53,388 nucleotides of DNA from Thermomicrobiales bacterium (GTDB lineage: Bacteria > Chloroflexota > Chloroflexia > Thermomicrobiales > UBA6265). Positions 19,592-27,918 of this stretch are shown here, one piece after another; the stretch's first letter is position 1, and each line of letters opens with the position of its first letter. The stretch is from NCBI GenBank assembly GCA_023957015.1, contig JAMLHR010000016.1, forward strand, positions 1 to 53,388, in the 5' to 3' direction. Position numbers and translations under genes: made by a program. The notes under the pieces are model-generated. The model saw nothing but the letters and a program-made list of their open reading frames with translations. It had not been told where the DNA came from and ran no database searches.

Positions 19592-20418
19592 TGGAATTCC
19601 TTCCTTCTGGCGAGTAAATAGGCGACGAATGCGCCGCCAATGATCCAGACGATCATTACCAAGGTCAACACCGCAGTGGTCATATCTCCAATGCGGTCAC
19701 GGGCCACCAATCCGGCGGGGCCTAACAGCTCCAGTGATCCCCGGATCTGCAGGACCGCCCCGATACGGAACGCCTCCAGTGGGTTGATGACACTGCCGAT
19801 AAGGAGAACCGTGGGTGATAGACCAACCACAATCGACATCCCCATGATTCCGAGGCTGCCGATCAACACGAGCAGCAACCAGGTAACGACGGCCAAACCA
19901 AGTGCAGTGACCGTTTTGCTCGCCTGTGCCGATATGATCAAACCAATCGAGAGAGTTGAAAGCGTCAGGAGCAACGTCAGCGGTAGCAATCGAAGGAAGA
20001 CATCAACGCCGGTACCGCCACTCCAATAGATGATGGCCAACGATGACAGTGAAAATCCGATACTGACTGCGGCACTCATGGCGATCGCCAGACCGAAGAA
20101 CTTGGCCATGAAAACCTCAGCCAAGCTCACTGGTTGGGCAAGCATGTAGGCCAGCGTTCCTTGCTCCCGCTCGGTCGCCAATGCCTGTGCACCAAGCGTA
20201 AGACCCATCAACGGCGCCAGGAACAGCACCAGATTGATCAACCCTGCCGCGGTGCGCCCGAATCCACTAATACCGGTATAGCCAGCACTATTGATAATCA
20301 TCATCGCGAGGCCAACACAGAGCAGTACAAAGGCGATGGCGTATGCGACAAACCACTTGTTCCGCAACGCGTCGAGAAGCTCCTGCTGTGTCAGTGTTGC
20401 GACCGTGCGGAGGCTCAT
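19588..20418 (-). CDS. nosY: NosY, ABC transporter permease for NosZ maturation
   Basis: The 276-residue membrane protein has about six hydrophobic segments (for example FVAYAIAFVLLCVGLAMMII, VFMAKFFGLAIAMSAAVSIG and VTWLLLVLIGSLGIMGMSIV) and the ABC-2 permease signature LGAQALATEREQGTLAYMLAQPVS after the second helix. NosY pairs with the ATPase NosF, and the NosDFY complex uses ATP to exchange partner proteins and help build the copper-sulfide site of NosZ. It overlaps both neighbours by ATGA (nosF stop at 20415-20418, nosL start at 19588-19591), so stoichiometric translation is expected. Confidence 0.92.
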   Translation of the reverse strand: MSLRTVATLTQQELLDALRNKWFVAYAIAFVLLCVGLAMMIINSAGYTGISGFGRTAAGLINLVLFLAPLMGLTLGAQALATEREQGTLAYMLAQPVSLAEVFMAKFFGLAIAMSAAVSIGFSLSSLAIIYWSGGTGVDVFLRLLPLTLLLTLSTLSIGLIISAQASKTVTALGLAVVTWLLLVLIGSLGIMGMSIVVGLSPTVLLIGSVINPLEAFRIGAVLQIRGSLELLGPAGLVARDRIGDMTTAVLTLVMIVWIIGGAFVAYLLARRKEFQ

Positions 20419-21293
20419 GCATCCACCTCCATATCGAAGTTGCGAGGTCCGATATCCTCGGCTCGCAGCACGGCAAAGACATCCATCTTGGCGCGATCCT
20501 GCACAGCCACAGTGATATGCGATTCAGTGGTGAATGGTATGAACCCTGCGGTCCGCAGCGCAGATTCGGCGCGACCAATCAGCTCCGAATCCATCTCGAA
20601 CCTGATACTGACGTGATCGCGCTCCGGTGCCAGATCGGAAACCGATCCTCGTTCCAGAATCCTGCCCTTCTCGAGGTGGACAACGGAATCCGCGAGGGCG
20701 CGGACCTCGCTCCAGCGGTGGGATGTAAACAGAATCGTGCGGCCGTCTCGCTTGAGATCATTGAGCATACCCAGCAGTTCCTTCTGGGTATTGGCATCAA
20801 GGTTGGCAGTTGGTTCGTCCAACACCAGAAGCGCCGGATTTCCCAGCAACGCCAGCGTGAGTGCCAGCTTCTGGCGCATACCTCCGGACAAACTCCGAAC
20901 CGGATTGCGTCTGGTTTCCGCCAACGAAAACTGTTCGAGCAACTCAAGCCCCTCGCGGGGTGTCGCTCCACGCAGACGGGTGATAAGGAGCACCATTTCA
21001 CCGACGGGGAGATCGAAATACGGCATGAGTTGCGGCACATATCCGATACGCTGACGTACGTCCTTCCCTCGCCGTTTGCTGCTTAATCCCTCTACCAGAA
21101 CATCACCATCGAATCGAGTCACGCCCAGAAGGCAACGAATCAAGGTTGTCTTTCCTGCTCCATTGGAGCCCCACAGCGCTACCGATTCGCCTGTCCGAAC
21201 ATCGAAAGATAGCGAATCAAGCGCCCGCAGCGAACCAAACTGTTTGGTCACGTTACGAAACTGGATGAGTTGCTGTACCGCCGTGTCTGTCAT
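20415..21293 (-). CDS. nosF: NosF, ABC transporter ATPase
   Basis: A 292-residue ABC ATPase. Walker A is GSNGAGKTT at about residues 42-50, the Q loop lies in YVPQLMPYF, the signature is SLSGGMRQK, Walker B is LLVLDEPT and the switch His is in FTSHRWSE. The C-terminal 90 residues form an accessory domain typical of the NosF group. It energises NosY and NosD. The true start is the ATG at 21293 overlapping the nosD stop codon (ATGA); a longer upstream reading frame of 41 codons only retraces nosD in another frame. The stop overlaps the nosY start in the same way. Confidence 0.93.
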   Translation of the reverse strand: MTDTAVQQLIQFRNVTKQFGSLRALDSLSFDVRTGESVALWGSNGAGKTTLIRCLLGVTRFDGDVLVEGLSSKRRGKDVRQRIGYVPQLMPYFDLPVGEMVLLITRLRGATPREGLELLEQFSLAETRRNPVRSLSGGMRQKLALTLALLGNPALLVLDEPTANLDANTQKELLGMLNDLKRDGRTILFTSHRWSEVRALADSVVHLEKGRILERGSVSDLAPERDHVSIRFEMDSELIGRAESALRTAGFIPFTTESHITVAVQDRAKMDVFAVLRAEDIGPRNFDMEVDA

Positions 21294-22771
21294 GCCTGCT
21301 CCGTCATCGTGTTCGCGTCTCTGGATGGCCCCATTGCCCACCACATGCTGGCGCCAACGCCAACCAACAGGAGTACGGTGATTCCGATTGATCGATTCGG
21401 GTTCTGCTCGTGCCACACTTCAGGTGCATTCGTGACTTCCGGCGGTCTCACCAGCGGATTCTGGTCCTCCAAAATGGACTTGACTTCAAACAACGGTACT
21501 GCCTGCGCCGCGAAATCGACCGCGGTTTCGGCCAGACTGAATCTGAACAACTGCAGTTGAGGGTGGGAGCGGCGAATCTGCTCCGTCAGCGCTCCATTCC
21601 GATATGGAATATCTCCGATGCCATCACCGTCGGCGTCGTAACCGGTGTAGTCGCTCCAGTAGTTGCCGACGTTGTTCTGGCTCCAGGCATTGGCCAGGCT
21701 GAGCGGACCACCACCCAGGACCGTGACTTGCTCCAGGTTCTCGACAAAGCTGTTTCGAAAATAGGTGGTTGATCGTGAGGACGGCAGCACACCAACTCCA
21801 GAGTCGTTGTAGGCAATGACATTACCGGAGACGATGCCATACTCCCCTATCGAGTACGGAGAGTTATCGTTGTAAATACCGATGCGATTGTCGTAAATCA
21901 CATTGCCACGGACGGCAAACCCGTCCACTTCCTTAAGTCCAATTCCGTGCCCCGAAGGTCCACGGCTTGACTGGAGCAGGTTGTCTTCGACCGTGAAATG
22001 CTTGCCGTACATGATATAGATGCCAACGGAATTGTTGGCCATGGCATTGCGAGAGGCGTTACCGTCGTCGCTATTCATGAAGTGAAAACCATAGCGACTA
22101 TTGGTCACGATGTTCTCATAGACATCGCATTCGTTCGAATACCAGACTAATAGATCACGTGATTTGTCCACGCGATTGTGGTGAATCTGAACGCGGTGGC
22201 TATACCAGACCTTGATCGCATCGCCACGCAAGCCTTCGGAGACACCCTCTTGACCGGTGATATAGTTGCCGGCGATCTCACTATCGTGGCCGATGGCCCC
22301 GTTTACGCCGAACAGCACTTCCGTCAGGCGATTATTGAGTACCCGCACTCGCTCGCCTTCGAAGTAAACCCCACTATCTTCCTTGTCGAACGACCGACCG
22401 GTATTCCGGATATCGAATCCCTCGACGGTCACATCGGGAGAGTCGATGACGATGCCGCTACCCTTGCCTTCTGCATCAATGATCGGCCAGTCGATACCAA
22501 CCAACCGCAGTGGTGTGCTGATCGTGACCGGACTCCAGCTGCCACCTTCGACCACGACCACGGCGTTCTCAGGGGCATCGTCCAATACCTGCTGCAAGTC
22601 ACAGGACTCGCAGACACGGATAGCATCCGCTGGAACCGGATCAGTGGGAACCAGTTCCGCTTCGTGGCCATAGCCAGAAGCGGAACTCGACTGGAAAGGG
22701 AATAGCGTGACCATTCCCGCCGCTATCACGGCGAAGGCAGCCAACACAAGGACCACACGCCTGACGCTCAT
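21290..22771 (-). CDS. nosD: NosD, periplasmic-side beta-helix copper-site maturation protein
   Basis: NosD works with NosFY and NosL in assembling the CuZ site of NosZ. The 493-residue protein starts with an uncleaved or cleaved signal (VVLVLAAFAVIAAGMVTLF) and continues with right-handed parallel beta-helix repeats rich in Asn/Gly/Asp, such as VEGFDIRNTG, VLNNRLTEV and VYENIVTNSRYGFHFMNS. C-terminal sequence NYWSDYTGYDADGDGIGDIPY is strongly typical of NosD. A final hydrophobic helix (ITVLLLVGVGASMWWAMG) probably anchors it in the membrane. The ATG at 22771 overlaps the upstream stop codon (TGATG). Confidence 0.93.
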   Translation of the reverse strand: MSVRRVVLVLAAFAVIAAGMVTLFPFQSSSASGYGHEAELVPTDPVPADAIRVCESCDLQQVLDDAPENAVVVVEGGSWSPVTISTPLRLVGIDWPIIDAEGKGSGIVIDSPDVTVEGFDIRNTGRSFDKEDSGVYFEGERVRVLNNRLTEVLFGVNGAIGHDSEIAGNYITGQEGVSEGLRGDAIKVWYSHRVQIHHNRVDKSRDLLVWYSNECDVYENIVTNSRYGFHFMNSDDGNASRNAMANNSVGIYIMYGKHFTVEDNLLQSSRGPSGHGIGLKEVDGFAVRGNVIYDNRIGIYNDNSPYSIGEYGIVSGNVIAYNDSGVGVLPSSRSTTYFRNSFVENLEQVTVLGGGPLSLANAWSQNNVGNYWSDYTGYDADGDGIGDIPYRNGALTEQIRRSHPQLQLFRFSLAETAVDFAAQAVPLFEVKSILEDQNPLVRPPEVTNAPEVWHEQNPNRSIGITVLLLVGVGASMWWAMGPSRDANTMTEQA

Positions 22772-23433
22772 CACGCATCCGGCTTTCGCTTGAGAGACAT
22801 GACGATAGCTACCAGGCAGATAACACTCGCCGCGAGAGCGATGTACCACCCGGGTTGGAACGATGCGGTGGTGCTGAACTGCGCGATGTGGCCCGTGCCC
22901 AACACTCTCGGCGTGAAGGCATCGATCGTGATTGCCGCCATAGGATCGAGATGGTGACCTGCATACCACAGCCAATAGGTGAGATCGGCCAGGTAAACAA
23001 ATGGAAAGATGACGATCGGTAGCGTGAGGATGGCGGACCATCGCGACTTCCACACCACTGCCACGATCCCCAGGATCACAAACAGGATAATCGCAGGTAT
23101 CGCGATGCTCATCTCGAACTGGGCCGCATCGCCGAGTGACATCATGCCGATATAGTGGTTGAGACCATCGACTTGATCGATATCGTTAAACGACGTTTTC
23201 GGGCTGTCCTGAATCTCATAGGATGTAGCCTGAATGAACAATCCTTTTGGGAACTGTGGCGCATTGAGGCGGAGTTCCCACCACAGGAAAAAGTGGGAGA
23301 CAGCAAAGACGATCGTCCCTACCAAAATCAGGATCTGCTGACGCGATAACGACAGCCGTTTCCCTTCGGATCGACTCTCTGCATCGACGGTTTGGGGTGC
23401 AAGCGTTTCGAGATCAGGTGCTGTGGTTGACAT
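22771..23433 (-). CDS. Four-helix membrane protein in nos cluster, NosB-like by position
   Basis: A 220-residue protein with four predicted membrane helices: about 33-54 (LILVGTIVFAVSHFFLWW), 108-128, 134-158 and 192-213. A long extracytoplasmic loop after helix 1 contains NDIDQVDGLNHYIGMMSLGDA. It lies between nosZ and nosD, where clade II nos clusters usually encode the membrane protein called NosB. I could not confirm homology, so no symbol is given. Its stop codon overlaps the nosD start, tying it to the maturation genes. A role in electron transfer to NosZ or in copper handling is only inferred from position. Confidence 0.65.
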   Translation of the reverse strand: MSTTAPDLETLAPQTVDAESRSEGKRLSLSRQQILILVGTIVFAVSHFFLWWELRLNAPQFPKGLFIQATSYEIQDSPKTSFNDIDQVDGLNHYIGMMSLGDAAQFEMSIAIPAIILFVILGIVAVVWKSRWSAILTLPIVIFPFVYLADLTYWLWYAGHHLDPMAAITIDAFTPRVLGTGHIAQFSTTASFQPGWYIALAASVICLVAIVMSLKRKPDA

Positions 23434-23471
23434 GGTTACCGGCTTTCTAGAGGCGCTGTGGAGATAACCAC

Positions 23472-23508
23472 CGGAGTCATGGAGCGATGACCTCGCTCCA
23501 TGACTCCG
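23472..23508 (-). promoter_or_regulatory. Strong hairpin between nosZ and the accessory genes
   Basis: A perfect 15-bp inverted repeat (23472-23486 with 23494-23508) encloses a 7-base loop. It begins 9 bases after the nosZ stop codon and ends about 38 bases before the next start. On the minus strand it is followed by TGGTTATCTCC, not a U run, so it is a poor terminator. It may stabilise the 3' end of nosZ mRNA or partly attenuate transcription, giving more NosZ than accessory protein. Confidence 0.75.
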
Positions 23509-23517
23509 TGAGATAAA

Positions 23518-25560
23518 CTATGCGTCCGCTGGCTTCACCAGGAAGTAGCCCGCCATTTCGATGTGGAGAGCTGAGCAGAACTCGGTGCAGTAGAACGGAT
23601 AGACACCAGCCGTATCGGCCACGAATGTCACCGTTTCCGTCTCACCGGCTTCGAGACTGAGGCTGATATCCTGCCCGCCGAGTACGAAGCCGTGCGTCGC
23701 ATCGATCGCGTTCTCGATGTTGGTGATGTGCATCGTCACCGTGTCACCCTCGGTCACCTCAATGATGTCCGGCGTGAAGTGACTGCGCATGACCGTCATG
23801 TAGACCGTGACAGTGGTGCCATCAACCTCAATGCGCTCCTGCCCGGCAGGTATGCCGTGCGGATGCCAATCGTCCGCGATCGGATCCCAACCCACTCTAT
23901 CCTTCTCCTGCGGATAGACTTCGATCGTCTCAAGACGATCCATTGGGATCATTTGGGCGTAGTGCGGTTCACCATATCCCATCGGCATGTCGTAGAGTGC
24001 GCGGAACGGCTTGTCCTCACGGATATCGATGAGTTGCAGGTTCTGCGGCAGCAACGGCCCCACTGGTGGGAAGCGATCAAGCGACCACTTGTTCAGCGCA
24101 ACCAGGTAGCGACCGCTCGGATTCTTGGTGTCGCCGCCAGCAGCGCAGATGTGACCGACGTTGTACTGAACAGGCAGCTTCTCCACGAGCTTCCAGGAAT
24201 CCGGATTGCCTGCCTCACCAACCGTCCAGCGAGCGACCGCGCTGTCCAGGAAGAGACTGGTATAGGCGTAACCCTTGTCATCGTACTGGGTATGCAACGG
24301 ACCAAGGCCCAACTCAACCTGGGTCTCAAGGCAGTCCTCGTAACCAAGCACCGGCACACCGAACTGGTCGGTTTCATACCCACCAGCATCAATCGCGGCC
24401 TTGATCTTCTCCCAGCTGAAGATCGTCACGTGCGGATCGAGCTTGCCGGAAACCACAATGAAGTTGCCGTCCGGGGTGACGTCAACACCGTGCGGGCTCT
24501 TTGGTTCCGGGACCATGTACATCAGGCCCTCGGCAACCGCGACATCCATGGGAATGAACTTCATGCCCATGTTGTCGATAGCCTTACCATCGGCGACAAC
24601 CTGCTCCGCCTTCTTCCAGTCAACGATCGTCATCAGATCCATATCGTGCTGGCTGGCACCAATCTCCAGCGGAGGATTACCTTCCTTGATACCGCCATAC
24701 GCCATCTCGGTGTTGAAGGTGTTCCAGAATGCGTATCCATCGCAGGCGCCCTTACCGGCATCGCCAAGATCGTGACCGTACGGAGGGGTTTCAATGGCAA
24801 AGGACTCCTCATGGACGATCCGACCTCTCTCGCGGTCGAACTTCCAGAGAACGCACAGACCTCGGTACTTATCCTCGAACTCGCTCAGCGGAGCGTAGTT
24901 CCCGATACCGAGCACACCGGGATACTGGTCCGCCTCAAGCACATACTCGGTGTTTGGTGTCACGAAACAACCACCATGCTCGGAGACCAGGAGTGGATTC
25001 TTCACGAGCTGCTTGGTCTGGAAATCGGAGAGATCAACAACACCGATGCGTCCATGGGCCTTCTCGTTGATGAACAGATACTGACCGTCGTAGTCACCAT
25101 CTGTCTCTGAGAGCGCCGGGTGGTGGGTATCACCGTGATGCATCACTTTACCGTTGATGGCGCCTTGCTCCAACACAGCCTTGGACTCATCACTGAAACC
25201 GAAGCCCTGCCACGGCTCTGGGGTGAACACCGCGATACTGCGGTAGTTGCGCATGGACGGAACGCCGATGGCGAACACCATACCAGCGTGACCAGAGGAC
25301 GAGAACATCATGTAGTCGTCCATCCGTCCGGATGGCATGAAGGTCTCCAATGCAGCCGTGACGTCTTCCGGTGTCAGTTCGCGCTCGGAGATGATCGAGT
25401 TCACTTCGGATGGCAAGTCATCCTGGCGGGCAGACACAGCATGTTGCTTGACGCCTGCCATGGCCGCGACCGCCGGCAGTGTGGCGGCGGCACCGATACC
25501 ACCAACCACTTTGCGGCGGTTTACCTGCTGCCCTGTCAACTCTTGAATATCCTTACTCAT
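23518..25560 (-). CDS. nosZ: Nitrous oxide reductase NosZ (clade II-like)
   Basis: NosZ reduces N2O to N2 in the cell envelope as terminal reductase of anaerobic respiration. The 680-residue protein has an N-terminal signal with NRRK at 14-17 followed by a weakly hydrophobic stretch, resembling a Tat signal. The propeller domain carries CuZ-type histidines: HHGDTHHP at 141-148, SPHGVDVTPDG, DPHVTIFS, GPLHTQYD and GEPHYAQ. The C-terminal cupredoxin domain supplies CuA ligands: His623 in DATHGF, then Cys658, Cys662, His666 and Met669 of CTEFCSALHIEM. The CTEFC form (Glu where the Pseudomonas enzyme has Trp) is clade II-like. The start ATG is preceded by GGGAGGA. It leads the nos operon. Confidence 0.96.
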   Translation of the reverse strand: MSKDIQELTGQQVNRRKVVGGIGAAATLPAVAAMAGVKQHAVSARQDDLPSEVNSIISERELTPEDVTAALETFMPSGRMDDYMMFSSSGHAGMVFAIGVPSMRNYRSIAVFTPEPWQGFGFSDESKAVLEQGAINGKVMHHGDTHHPALSETDGDYDGQYLFINEKAHGRIGVVDLSDFQTKQLVKNPLLVSEHGGCFVTPNTEYVLEADQYPGVLGIGNYAPLSEFEDKYRGLCVLWKFDRERGRIVHEESFAIETPPYGHDLGDAGKGACDGYAFWNTFNTEMAYGGIKEGNPPLEIGASQHDMDLMTIVDWKKAEQVVADGKAIDNMGMKFIPMDVAVAEGLMYMVPEPKSPHGVDVTPDGNFIVVSGKLDPHVTIFSWEKIKAAIDAGGYETDQFGVPVLGYEDCLETQVELGLGPLHTQYDDKGYAYTSLFLDSAVARWTVGEAGNPDSWKLVEKLPVQYNVGHICAAGGDTKNPSGRYLVALNKWSLDRFPPVGPLLPQNLQLIDIREDKPFRALYDMPMGYGEPHYAQMIPMDRLETIEVYPQEKDRVGWDPIADDWHPHGIPAGQERIEVDGTTVTVYMTVMRSHFTPDIIEVTEGDTVTMHITNIENAIDATHGFVLGGQDISLSLEAGETETVTFVADTAGVYPFYCTEFCSALHIEMAGYFLVKPADA

Positions 25561-25886
25561 GGATTCCTCCCAATTGTGCTAACCGAACAAATCCAACTTG
25601 GCCACTCGGCCATTAATGGGCTTGTGAGTATCTTGTCTGTTAAACCTCGTGATAGCAATCAGGAATTCTCCTACAGTGTTGTGAACTAATGCATGAACGC
25701 ACATAAAATTAACGATGTGATCAAACGAATCATGTCAACTTGCGGACATTGTGTAGGGATATCCCTGACATTCATGGATGCTCATCGCGCGAGCGAGTAC
25801 ATCGCTGGGATGGCGTTGCGTCGGTCACGCCCTGATCCGAAGAGGCTCCGAGTTGCGGTACAATCTGAGTACATACAACTGCACAA
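25561..25886. other. Intergenic region: nosZ promoter side and tRNA leader
   Basis: No gene is supported here. On the minus strand, GGGAGGA lies just before nosZ. Further out is a perfect -35 hexamer TTGACA (25735-25740, minus strand) and, 9 bases on, the half-site TTTGATCAC (25721-25729). Neither has a convincing -10 or second half-site at normal spacing. On the plus strand TACAAT (25858-25863) lies 24 bases before the tRNA and could be its -10 box, with no clear -35. Confidence 0.5.
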
Positions 25887-25959
25887 GCCCGTGTAGCTCA
25901 GTGGATAGAGCGTCGCCGTCCTAAGGCGAGCGTCGGGGGTTCGAGTCCCTCCTCGGGCG
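25887..25959 (+). tRNA. tRNA-Arg (anticodon CCT)
   Basis: A complete cloverleaf can be drawn: acceptor GCCCGTG/CTCGGGC with one T-T mismatch at position 6-67, D arm GCTC...GAGC, anticodon stem TCGCC/GGCGA with loop GTCCTAA (anticodon CCT, reading AGG), and T arm GGGGG TTCGAGT CCCTC. The discriminator base is G and CCA is not encoded. The T-T pair may be natural or an error. Confidence 0.93.
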
Positions 25960-26053
25960 CCGTCGCAGGGGGATGTGTCTGACATCCATAAGCACCTGCG
26001 GTTACCAGATTTCAGCGTCGAACACACAGTCGATGCTGAGTAAGGAGGCGGCC

Positions 26054-26620
26054 GTGGAACTCAACATTCGCGCCAATGGTGTCAAAGTGACCGATGGCAT
26101 GAGGGAGTTCATCGACAAGCGCATGTCCAAGCTGGATCGGCTCGCCGATCATGTGGTGGATGCGCAGCTTGAGCTCAAGACGGAGACGACCCGTACGGGT
26201 GCCGAGACCTCCACTGCCCAGATCACGTTGAAGACGGGACGCAACGTCCTCCGAGCGGAAGCGGAAGCGCCTGAGATCGCCAAGGCAGTCGATATGGCCA
26301 TCGACAAGTTGGTATCGCAGGTGCGAAAGGTCAATGATCGCAAGCACAAACGGGGAGGCAAGCCGATTAACGAGCTCGTCGAGCCCCTCCCCTTCGATGC
26401 TGCCGCCGAGGAGGAAGCCGCCCATGCCGCCAACGATATGATCGGCAAGGTGGCTCGCACCAAGACGTTCCACATGGATCCGATTGGTGTGGAAACCGCG
26501 ATCGAGCAAATGGAGTTGATCGGTCACGATTTCTATTTCTTCAGGAATGAGGAGGACGAGACCTTCACCGTTCTCTACCGTCGGAAAGATGGCTCCTACG
26601 GCCTGCTCTCGCCTGACTGA
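26054..26620 (+). CDS. hpf: Ribosome hibernation promoting factor, long form
   Basis: HPF dimerises 70S ribosomes into inactive 100S particles under starvation. The 188-residue protein is the long type: an N-terminal RaiA/S30AE domain (VELNIRANGVKVTDGMREFI through IDKLVSQVRKVNDRKHKRG) and, after a linker at about 105-132, a C-terminal dimerisation domain TKTFHMDPIGVETAIEQMELIGHDFYFFRNEE. The start is GTG at 26054 with AAGGAGG 5 bases upstream; a longer frame to 25973 would run in from near the tRNA and is not supported. A strong terminator follows. Confidence 0.95.
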   Translation: MELNIRANGVKVTDGMREFIDKRMSKLDRLADHVVDAQLELKTETTRTGAETSTAQITLKTGRNVLRAEAEAPEIAKAVDMAIDKLVSQVRKVNDRKHKRGGKPINELVEPLPFDAAAEEEAAHAANDMIGKVARTKTFHMDPIGVETAIEQMELIGHDFYFFRNEEDETFTVLYRRKDGSYGLLSPD

Positions 26621-26629
26621 TGAACGCGA

Positions 26630-26675
26630 TCGGCGCCGGATCAAGTCCGGCGCCGAGTTGGTTAATCTTTCTTTC
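26630..26675 (+). terminator. Terminator after hpf
   Basis: A perfect 11-bp GC-rich inverted repeat (26630-26640 with 26646-26656) has a 5-base loop and is followed by GTTGGTTAATCTTTCTTT. It lies 9 bases after the hpf stop codon and 5 bases before the stop of the convergent gene, so it may act in both directions, though the U-rich side favours hpf. Confidence 0.85.
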
Positions 26676-27003
26676 CCTCTTTCTTGAGGGCTTTGTAGTA
26701 GCTCTTGGGTTTCGCGTTCGCGATGCGTTCCTCTTCGGCCCGTAACGAGCGAATTTCCACAGCCTGCGTTTCCAGTTGCGATTCGATTTTGACCAGATCG
26801 TTATAGACGGTGACGTTCTGATTGGAGACCGGATTGCGCATTAACATACGCACCAGCTGCAGGATGGAATCGGCGTTTGCCCCTGCCGCGGCCGGAAGTG
26901 ATGCTCGTTGCGCGATCACATCAACCATTTTGACCGTATCCTTGCTGGCATTGTTTTCAATGAGCATTGCCCGAATCTGCATCAGACCCTGTTTGACGTC
27001 CAT
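26662..27003 (-). CDS. Small coiled-coil protein, function unknown
   Basis: A 113-residue protein I do not recognise. It is largely helical, with a likely coiled coil in the second half (VTVYNDLVKIESQLETQAVEIRSLRAEEERI) and a basic Lys-rich tail (SYYKALKKEGKKD). It has no signal peptide or membrane helix. It starts from an ATG at 27003 preceded by AAGGATG, and it is divergent from thiD, about 96 bases away. Codon usage looks like its neighbours, so it is probably a real gene. Confidence 0.65.
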   Translation of the reverse strand: MDVKQGLMQIRAMLIENNASKDTVKMVDVIAQRASLPAAAGANADSILQLVRMLMRNPVSNQNVTVYNDLVKIESQLETQAVEIRSLRAEEERIANAKPKSYYKALKKEGKKD

Positions 27004-27099
27004 TCCTGCATCCTTGTCGTTGGCGGCTGTTTTTCTGGTACGTAGTATAAGGTTAGTCGGGTAGCGCGGTATCCGCGGAAATGAGAGAGAGGCTTAACG

Positions 27100-27918
27100 G
27101 TGTATAAGGCGTTGACGATTGCTGGTTCAGATTCGGGAGGCGGAGCAGGTATTCAGGCCGATCTCAAGACCTTCGCTGCACTCGGTGTCTATGGCAGCAG
27201 TGTGATCACGGCAGTCACGGCGCAGAACACAGTCGAAGTCGCCGCAATCGCAGAGGTGCCCGAGGAAGTCGTCATTGCCCAGATCGATACCGTTGTTCAC
27301 GACATCGGTGCCGATGCTGCCAAGACCGGTATGCTCAGCAGCGCCTCCATCATCCAGAACGTCGCCGATAGATTGGAAGCCTGGGGAATTCCGCATCTGG
27401 TTGTCGATCCCGTGATGGTCTCCAAGGGAGGTGTGGCGCTGTTGCAACCTGACGCTGTCGATGCCCTCAAGCGCGATCTGTTGCCGTTCGCCGATATCAT
27501 CACGCCAAATATCTCCGAAGCAGAGGTGTTGGCGGGACGCCAAATCGCCTCGCCCGCGCATGCGCAGGAAGCCGCAAAGGCGATCGCAGCACTCGGTCCA
27601 AAGACGGTCGTGGTTAAGGGCGGACATCTGCCCGGATCACCAATCGATCTGGTGTTCCACGATGGTCAGTTCACGCCGATTGAGGGCACCCGCGTTGATA
27701 CCCAAAATACGCACGGTACGGGCTGCACCTTCTCGGCTGCTATTACCGCTTTTCTGGCGCGGGGGTACGAGACGATGACGGCGATCCAGTTGGCCAAGAG
27801 TTTCATCCAGAACGCACTTGAGCAATCCTATGCCATCGGTGAAGGTCATTCACCGGTCAATCATTTCGCGGAACTTCCAGAGGACATACGAGCAGCTCTG
27901 GATGGTGCGCGCAAATGA
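27100..27918 (+). CDS. thiD: Hydroxymethylpyrimidine/phosphomethylpyrimidine kinase
   Basis: ThiD phosphorylates HMP to HMP-P and HMP-PP for thiamine synthesis. The 272-residue ribokinase-fold protein has AGSDSGGGAGIQADLKTFAALGVYG at the N terminus, ITAVTAQNT, DPVMVSKGG at about 106-114 and the catalytic anion hole HGTGCTFSAAI at about 204-214. The start is GTG at 27100 with GAGAGG 9 bases upstream. A TTGGCG/TAGTAT pair about 17 bases apart lies in the preceding 80 bases and could be its promoter. No TPP riboswitch is seen. It overlaps thiE by ATGA. Confidence 0.95.
   Translation: MYKALTIAGSDSGGGAGIQADLKTFAALGVYGSSVITAVTAQNTVEVAAIAEVPEEVVIAQIDTVVHDIGADAAKTGMLSSASIIQNVADRLEAWGIPHLVVDPVMVSKGGVALLQPDAVDALKRDLLPFADIITPNISEAEVLAGRQIASPAHAQEAAKAIAALGPKTVVVKGGHLPGSPIDLVFHDGQFTPIEGTRVDTQNTHGTGCTFSAAITAFLARGYETMTAIQLAKSFIQNALEQSYAIGEGHSPVNHFAELPEDIRAALDGARK

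Noticed and set aside
23692..25110. 472-residue open frame antisense to nosZ
   Set aside because: A shadow of nosZ in a codon-biased sequence: no family motif, no ribosome-binding site and composition typical of a reversed frame.
25715..25740. Possible FNR/Crp-like site (TTTGATCACATCGTTAA) upstream of nosZ
   Set aside because: Only one half-site (TTGAT) is good; the other (CGTTA) does not match, and spacing to a -10 box is wrong. Not enough to report as an operator.
25782..26027. 81-residue minus-strand frame reading GGTRTPDARLRTATLYPLSYTG
   Set aside because: This is the well-known false translation of the antisense of a tRNA gene; it lies across tRNA-Arg(CCT).
27004..27099. TPP riboswitch upstream of thiD
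   Set aside because: The 96-base interval lacks the conserved CUGAGA core and is too short for a thi-box with expression platform.
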